From NCBI RefSeq assembly GCF_965638725.1, contig NC_134963.1:6145501-6209500 (forward strand): a DNA stretch of 64,000 nt, read 5' to 3'. This DNA comes from Aptenodytes patagonicus. Lineage: Eukaryota; Chordata; Aves; Sphenisciformes; Spheniscidae. Both the position numbers and the translations under genes were made by a program. The notes under the pieces were generated by a model that was given only the letters and a program-made list of their open reading frames with translations, was not told where the DNA came from and did no database searches. Shown here in pieces: positions 59,601 through 64,000 of the stretch (positions are counted from its first letter, which is position 1; each line of letters begins with the position of its first letter).

Positions 59601-62600
59601 TAGTCCAGTCTAATATGTGGCTGCAGCATGCTTTAAAGGTCAGGCTGTACTTCGGGTGGCCACAAAGGCCTGTGCTGAAGAGGTGTGTACACGCGTGCCA
59701 AACTGAAAGCTGGCACCTCTGAGCTGCTCTTGGCAAACAGTGTATGTTTAAAAGGCAGATAAACCCTCCACATCTTTGCGATTCCTTTACCTGGATTACT
59801 GTGTACCTCTGCTTCCAAGAGGAAGTAATGAAGTTGAGAAATGGGGAAAACCAGTGACTGACTTCGTACGAGAGGGAGAAAAAACTTCAGTGAAGGGCTG
59901 AAGGGAAAAGGTGGAGGTGGTTTACCTTAACAAGGACTGAGAAGTAATGCTGGGAAGAGTGATAGCTTTTGTCCTTTACATTGCACTCTGAAAGAAAATA
60001 CTGACTGTAATAATAGTAGAACTGAAGCTGATAAAAGAAGGAGGGGAAAAAAAAAAAACATTTCTGTGGTTCACTTGGGACATGCCACCACAAGAGGGCA
60101 AATCAAGTAAATGTAGTTGTTGTGTGGAACTTCTGTGGACTGTTGTTCCTCTTGAGGATAAATACTCATGTTCCTATAAGTGACTTGTGCACAGTCAAAA
60201 CACTTACATTCTTTCAAGGCAAATGCATTCAGATACTACAATGGTCGTATCCTCTTCCTTATACAGTATTAGCAGCAACTTTTTGTCTTCTCTGTTGGTT
60301 GCTATCAGAGCAAGTCTCCCTGTGTCCCTTCACTTTTTTCTTTCTGCAGTGCAGGCCAACATCAGAGAAACCTGCCCTTTGGAATGGCAAAACTGCAACA
60401 TACCATCTTTCTTCATTTGCACAGAAATGTGTTGCTGAAAAGTAAAGTGAAAACCACTCCTTTCACTTAAAAAAGCCGTTAGCTTTTCTAACTCTGATAA
60501 AGAGAATCATACTTTTTCTCCCCTCCCCGCCTTGCGATAGGAAGACCAAATAAGAGTGAAGCCATTCCAGACCCATGTTACTAGTAATCGTAAAATTAAA
60601 TTTTTTTAGAAACTGAAAACTGAAGCTTGATCTTGGATTTATTGCTTAACTAACAACTCCTTTCTTAATAAAAGAACATTGCCATAATCTCGGAGGCTGC
60701 CAGCTCTGGTATATCACTGCAAGCAGACCGTAGAGCTAAGAATCAGAGACGGAGAGTTCACATGACTCTGGAGTTGCCGTGGAGCGCCGATAGAGCAATA
60801 CAGCAGTTTGGTAAATAACTTTTTTGTACCCTTCCCCTAGCGTACTCAGTAATGCTAACTGAATTTACTGCTAATTGATGGGAAGTAAGATTGACTAGGC
60901 AACCTCTTAAGGACCCTTCCACTCTTTTACCCGTGGACAGAATCAGCTTTATCTATAGTCGTAGCTAATAGTCTTGAAAGTTTTCAAAGAAACCTGGCAA
61001 ACAAACTGAGACTGCAGTTTAGGGTTTTTTTCCATGTATCAAGTGTCTTTATGAAAGTTGCCACAACTCTGGAGCGTGTGTGTACTACCTTCTATTGGCC
61101 GTATTACAACAGAAACTAATTTTCAGCAGGATTAAGTTCTGGCGCTTTTCTTTACTCTTCACAATTCGTAGTTTATTAGAAATGTTCATGAAAGTGAAAT
61201 TTATTTAACGTATGTGCTTCTACTTAATTATCCAGGAAGAACTCATAGATCCAACCAAGTGACTGCTCCAGAGTACGTGTTCCTAATTTCTGAATTGGCA
61301 GGAGAGCAAAGATTTGCATCGATAGTTGCAAAAAGACTGGAGAGCTTGGTAAGATTGTTTCAAGAAGTCTGATCCTTCATTTGAGAAAATACAACTTAGA
61401 TTTCTTTTTCTTAAAATTTGATTTAATTACAAAGGTGTGTCTTAACAGGGAGCCCTCACCCATGGTGACAGACGGGCTACAGAAACTCGAGACCTCAGCA
61501 GATTCAATTTTGACAACAAGGTGATGGTTCTATTTCTGTTGAAAGCTCATGCTGTGGTGCTTATTCCACAGATGACCTGTTGAGAAAGAATTTCTTCCAT
61601 CTCCTGTGAAGTGTTTTACTTTTAACTGTATTACTTTCTGATAGGAGGCCTCTTTCTGAGATAGCCAGAAAACATTCTTAGTTCTGTTTGCAAAGCCACG
61701 TGGAACACATATGTGTGTAAATTACTTTTCTGCATTTGCTAACAGTCCAAGTCTTAAGTAAATGGTATGTGTCCTTTCAGTCACAACTGAAAGCTTAATT
61801 TGGCAATTCTAATTAGAAATTAAGACTGGGCTGTTTCTATAGTGTAGTTTATAATTGAAAAGCTAATAAACAGTTCCCTTTACTATTGTAGAGAAAAACA
61901 TTGTGAATTACAAACGCTTGTTAAACCAGCGTGCTTGGGGCTGAGGCACAAATGCTGGATCACGTTGTTAGAGCAACTTTCTCTTTCTTACGCAGTATGG
62001 CAGAAATGCTTTAGAGATTGTTATGAAATCCATTGTGAACTTAGACTCCCCAATGGTCTCGCCTCCTCCTGATTTTCCTGGAGACTTCTTCAAAGGTAAG
62101 TATAATTCACTGGATGTAATAGCTACCTTTTTGATTGTTCTCCAGTATGCAGAAAATGCAAATTGATTGTTCTCCAGTATGCAGAAAATGCAAATCACTT
62201 TAGAGCATTGCCACCATTAGGTGGCAAAGCAGCTATGATCTAACTCTTCTCTTTTTCCTAGATGTTCGTCAGGGATTGATTGGCGTAGGCTTGATAAATG
62301 TAGAAGACAGATCTGGAATACTAACGCTTGATAAAGGTATTTGTGTGTTTAGTGTCTCTTTAGAATGTGGCTAGGAATATCTCATATCGTGATAGTGGAT
62401 TCCTAGCAGCAGAACTGAAGCTGTAACTGTCTAAAAAGTGACTTTTTTGGAGAACTTCAGAATGTTTTCCTCATTTCTGAAAGAATGGGTTTAAGTAGTC
62501 TTTTTGAGACTCCTTGAATACTGATTGAGAGCTTGTTGTCATCAGACTTAATCTTTGTTGACCTAATACATGTATTTCTTATTCTTTTTTAAGATTATAA

Positions 62601-63822
62601 CAATATAGGGAAATTTCTGAATAGAATTCTTGGTATGGAAGTACATCAGCAGAATGCTTTATTCCAGTACTTTTCTGACACGTTAAATGCAGTTATTCAA
62701 AATGCTAAAAAGAATGGAAGATACGATATGGGCATCTTAGGTGAGTAAATCAACTTCTCGGTACTCTTGTACTTAAGTAAGAAGAGAGAAACAGAATAAC
62801 TCTCTCCTTCCCTTTTAAGATTTGGGCTCTGGGGATGAGAAAGTAAGGAAGGCAGACGTTAAGAAGTTTTTAACTCCTGGATATTCTACCTCTGGACATG
62901 TAGAACTATACACAGTAAGTTAATTCTGTACCTTCTTTGTATGAACTAATAAAACTTGCTTGCCGATAAGTTTTTAAAACATGGTAATCGGCTAAGCATG
63001 TGCTGAGTGAGGGGAGGTTCCAGGCCTTTCACTGGGAAATACTTGGTCTATGGTTCTTTAGTTCCTATGTCTGTAACTGTTCTAAAGCCTGTCCCCAAAT
63101 ACCCCTGCACGGCTGTCTTCTAGATCAGTGTAGAGAGAGGAATGTCTTGGGACGAAGCAACTAAGATCTGGGCAGAACAGACGGGTCCAGATGATGGATT
63201 TTATTTATCACTACAGGTAAGATTCTTTGTCTCTTGGATTATGTTCAGAGAAGTGTTTTGGGGGCTAACCAAATACGCTGTCTCCTCTGGAAGAAATCTA
63301 CTGTTCAAATTAATTACTGTTCAGTTTTGCAAAATGCTTTCAATCTTACATTAAAATTCACGTTAAGTTTGCTTCCAACGCTAAGTACGAAGCACTCCTT
63401 TTTAGCTGCTCAGGATATTTTCTGATAGGAATGTGAGCCCGAATTAATAGCTCTTACTTAAACCTGCATCAAGAAACCAGGTGCTTTCACGGTAAGGAAA
63501 AGTTGTGAGGTTCATGTAGAATAGTGGTACTGTCTTGTAAAGGTGGCCTTGTTATTGCTGGTTGTCTTATTGCGCGCACACACGCAGTATTGCTCCTGTA
63601 AAGAACACAGTATGGAATCACTGAAGGTAGATACTGTCAGCATGTTTCAACTTATGAAGTTTTCGGTTTGTCTTTCTTTTCCAGATAAGAAATAACAAGA
63701 AAACTGCAATTCTAGTAAAAGAAGTGAATCCTAAAAAGAAGCTTTTTTTAGTATACAGACCAAATACTGGGAAACAACTCAAACTAGAAACATGTGCAGA
63801 CCTGAAAAAGAAATATAAGAAG
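41683..63822 (+). CDS. SBNO1: SBNO1, strawberry notch homologue 1 (C-terminus beyond window)
   Basis: SBNO1 is a nuclear SF2-helicase-like regulator of the strawberry-notch family; its biochemistry is poorly known. Exons: 41683-41814, 42498-42602, 44384-44693, 46418-46462 (cassette), 46827-46927, 48094-48190, 49320-49480, 50538-50671, 50821-50911, 51861-52022, 52579-52714, 52790-52895, 54155-54308, 55505-55687, 55901-55998, 56682-56833, 57463-57660, 57957-58127, 58217-58386, 59283-59414, 60675-60810, 61236-61348, 61449-61520, 61996-62095, 62262-62336, 62594-62740, 62820-62914, 63124-63216 and 63685-63822. Without the cassette, phases give 1254 residues of about 1390 in human. Landmarks: start [20 protein letters not shown], acidic run near residues 222-233, Walker [12 protein letters not shown] at 319-329, DECH at 435-438, SATG at the 52714 boundary, acidic-Ser and Lys-rich stretches (57463-58127), and motif VI-like [11 protein letters not shown] near 974-984. 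One intron is U12-type. Confidence 0.97.
42603..44383 (+). other. SBNO1: SBNO1 intron holding the solo LTR
   Basis: Donor GTAAGA, acceptor TTGTTGCTAG. More than half of this 1.8-kb intron is the antisense LTR, which starts 36 nt after the exon end. Confidence 0.95.
42639..43593 (-). mobile_element. Solo LTR of an avian endogenous retrovirus (fossil)
   Basis: On the minus strand the element begins TGTATTGGGTTTACACGGC and ends TTAACCCACCACA, so it has TG...CA ends and is about 955 bp. I recognise this as an LTR abundant in neoavian genomes; the exact library name and class (ERVL or ERVK) I cannot give. It carries an AATAAA signal towards its 3' end and an internal array of degenerate units of roughly 40 bp around CTGGAGCAG. 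No internal retroviral genes flank it, so it is a solo LTR. Target duplication is at best imperfect (GTGTA / GTATA). It is antisense to SBNO1 and inside its second coding intron. Age looks moderate. Confidence 0.8.
44882..44910 (+). repeat. A-rich homopolymer tract
   Basis: A run of about 19 A lies within an SBNO1 intron, after TTTTT. No adjoining SINE body was recognised. Confidence 0.7.
46418..46462 (+). CDS. SBNO1: SBNO1 45-nt cassette exon
   Basis: This 45-nt segment lies between a TTTTACAG acceptor and a GTAGGT donor, phase 1 on both sides. It encodes [14 protein letters not shown] within 15 codons. Skipping it joins 44693 to 46827 and yields ATAAT then DLSNGAVKK, which matches the human form I remember. 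Including it keeps the frame. Use in transcripts is inferred, not shown. Confidence 0.65.
46928..49319 (+). other. SBNO1: SBNO1 introns flanking the 97-nt acidic exon
   Basis: Two introns (46928-48093 and 48191-49319) surround the exon 48094-48190. The second has a GTACGA donor. No repeat family was recognised. Confidence 0.9.
49655..50466 (+). mobile_element. Ancient CR1 LINE 3' fragment
   Basis: Successive blocks match the 3' part of an old sauropsid CR1 that I recognise: AAATGTGAGGTAATACACC near the start, GGGCCCACATCAGATGTTGTG, GGCTGGGATGCCTCAGGCTG, CACTTCTTTACACAGGCAGTG, and a tail GGGTGGACCACTGGTCTCAT with CCAGTAGGATGTTTCTTATG. The copy is truncated at 5', about 0.8 kb long, decayed and no longer coding. 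It lies sense in SBNO1 intron 49481-50537, ending about 70 nt before the next exon. Confidence 0.8.
50912..51860 (+). other. SBNO1: SBNO1 intron upstream of the FKYGKISSK exon
   Basis: Donor GTGTGG, acceptor TCTATTGCAG. No internal feature was recognised. Confidence 0.92.
52023..52578 (+). other. SBNO1: U12-type (minor-class) intron in SBNO1
   Basis: The intron begins GTATCCTTTA, an exact match to the GT-AG class of U12 donors ([AG]TATCCTTT). It has a branch site TTCCTTAAT at 52560-52568 (consensus TTCCTTAAC), with the branch adenosine 11-12 nt before the acceptor TCAG at 52578. It joins FDGV to IVFDECH in phase 0, directly upstream of the DECH motif. There is no long polypyrimidine tract between branch and AG, as expected for this class. 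Confidence 0.92.
52715..52789 (+). other. SBNO1: 75-nt SBNO1 intron with open reading frame
   Basis: Donor GTATGT, acceptor CTCCTAG. At 75 nt it is a multiple of three and has no in-frame stop, so retention would insert 25 residues (starting MYYLVCIKC) after the SATG motif. Skipping gives the family sequence [14 protein letters not shown]. Confidence 0.9.
52896..55504 (+). other. SBNO1: SBNO1 introns around the [11 protein letters not shown] exon
   Basis: Introns 52896-54154 and 54309-55504 flank exon 54155-54308. I saw no repeat family or RNA gene in them. Confidence 0.9.
55999..56681 (+). other. SBNO1: SBNO1 intron
   Basis: Donor GTAAGA, acceptor TTCTTAAACAG. No internal feature was recognised. 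Confidence 0.9.
56834..57462 (+). other. SBNO1: SBNO1 intron with 45-bp tandem duplication
   Basis: Donor GTAATG, acceptor GGAATTAG. It holds the 2 x 45 bp duplication at 57112-57201. Confidence 0.9.
57112..57201. repeat. Tandem duplication, 2 x 45 bp
   Basis: Two perfect adjacent copies (57112-57156 and 57157-57201) begin CCACTTCCTGATGCAGTCAA and end CTTCTTGAGG. Intronic. Confidence 0.95.
58387..60674 (+). other. SBNO1: SBNO1 introns around the [12 protein letters not shown] exon
   Basis: Introns 58387-59282 and 59415-60674 flank exon 59283-59414. A CTCF-like core with one mismatch lies at 60088-60100. No repeat family was recognised. Confidence 0.9.
60811..61995 (+). other. SBNO1: SBNO1 introns in the helicase C-domain region
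   Basis: Introns 60811-61235, 61349-61448 and 61521-61995 lie here. The middle one is only 100 nt. Nothing unusual was recognised. Confidence 0.9.
62096..62261 (+). other. SBNO1: Short SBNO1 intron expanded by duplication
   Basis: Donor GTAAGT, acceptor TTTTTCCTAG. It contains the 2 x 32 bp duplication and a CTCF-like core CCATTAGGTGGCA at 62214-62226. Confidence 0.92.
62131..62194. repeat. Tandem duplication, 2 x 32 bp
   Basis: Two perfect adjacent copies (62131-62162 and 62163-62194) begin TTGATTGTTCTCCAGTATGC. They start 35 nt after the exon ending at 62095, within a 166-nt intron. Confidence 0.95.
63217..63684 (+). other. SBNO1: SBNO1 intron before the last exon in the window
   Basis: Donor GTAAGA, acceptor CTTTTCCAG. 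No internal feature was recognised. Confidence 0.92.
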
Positions 63823-64000
63823 GTATTTAAAAAAAAAAAAAGAAAAGAAATACAAGGACTTTCTTTTTCTGGTATTTGTGTATAATTCTGGCAAGTAAAA
63901 AACCTAGGCTTATTTTTCCAGAGCAGAGCTTGTATTTGGGTCTTTTTACAGCAGGTCTACGTGGTTTCTGCATTTGTATATCTAAAGCTTTTTGAATATA
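63823..64000 (+). other. SBNO1: SBNO1 intron, continuing past the window
   Basis: Donor GTATTT follows KKKYKK. The exons for the remaining roughly 140 residues lie to the right. Confidence 0.9.

Noticed and set aside
1-64000. CRISPR arrays, operons, prophage and other prokaryotic systems
   Set aside because: The window is vertebrate nuclear DNA with spliced genes; no such structure is present.

Overview
The window is vertebrate nuclear DNA, most likely from a bird, and probably a neoavian one. It holds intron-rich genes with GT-AG introns, three strong CpG islands, an ancient CR1 LINE and a solo LTR of a type I recognise from neoavian genomes. Gene content and order match the human 12q24.31 block in inverted orientation: RILPL1 (+), SNRNP35 (-), RILPL2 (+), KMT5A (-), SBNO1 (+).

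Layout. 1-6638 is RILPL1 intron and 6639-6783 is the RILPL1 terminal coding exon, followed by its 3' UTR to about 9.7-9.85 kb. SNRNP35 lies on the minus strand (coding 10885-11682) and meets RILPL1 tail to tail. A CpG island at about 11.85-13.1 kb serves SNRNP35 and RILPL2 divergently. RILPL2 (four coding exons, 209 aa) runs from 12706 to 17121 and meets KMT5A tail to tail. KMT5A (eight coding exons on the minus strand, 341 aa) runs from 29932 down to 21430, with its CpG-island promoter at about 29.9-30.4 kb. A gap of about 4 kb with a strong CTCF-like motif (31933-31945) separates it from a second CpG island (about 33.9-35.8 kb), which is the SBNO1 promoter. SBNO1 coding sequence starts at 41683. 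Twenty-eight constitutive coding exons plus one 45-nt cassette exon are visible to 63822, encoding about 1254 residues, or roughly 90 percent of the protein; its last exons lie beyond the window.

How the genes relate. RILPL1 and RILPL2 are paralogous RILP-like adaptors, which in mammals bind LRRK2-phosphorylated Rab GTPases; their last introns sit at the same position and phase. SNRNP35 is a U11/U12 di-snRNP protein that serves minor-class introns, and SBNO1 in this same window contains a textbook U12-type intron. KMT5A is the H4K20 monomethyltransferase. SBNO1 is a strawberry-notch SF2-helicase-like nuclear protein. Nothing suggests that the five genes form one pathway; they are a conserved synteny block.

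I found no wholly new system. The most interesting signals are the U12-type intron in SBNO1, an array of six CACGTG E-boxes in its promoter, an in-frame stop-free 75-nt intron, a 15-codon cassette exon, a tandem array of overlapping splice donors at SNRNP35, and a solo LTR 36 nt past an SBNO1 splice donor. All exon boundaries were derived by eye from splice signals, phase continuity and remembered human protein sequences; no alignment was run.
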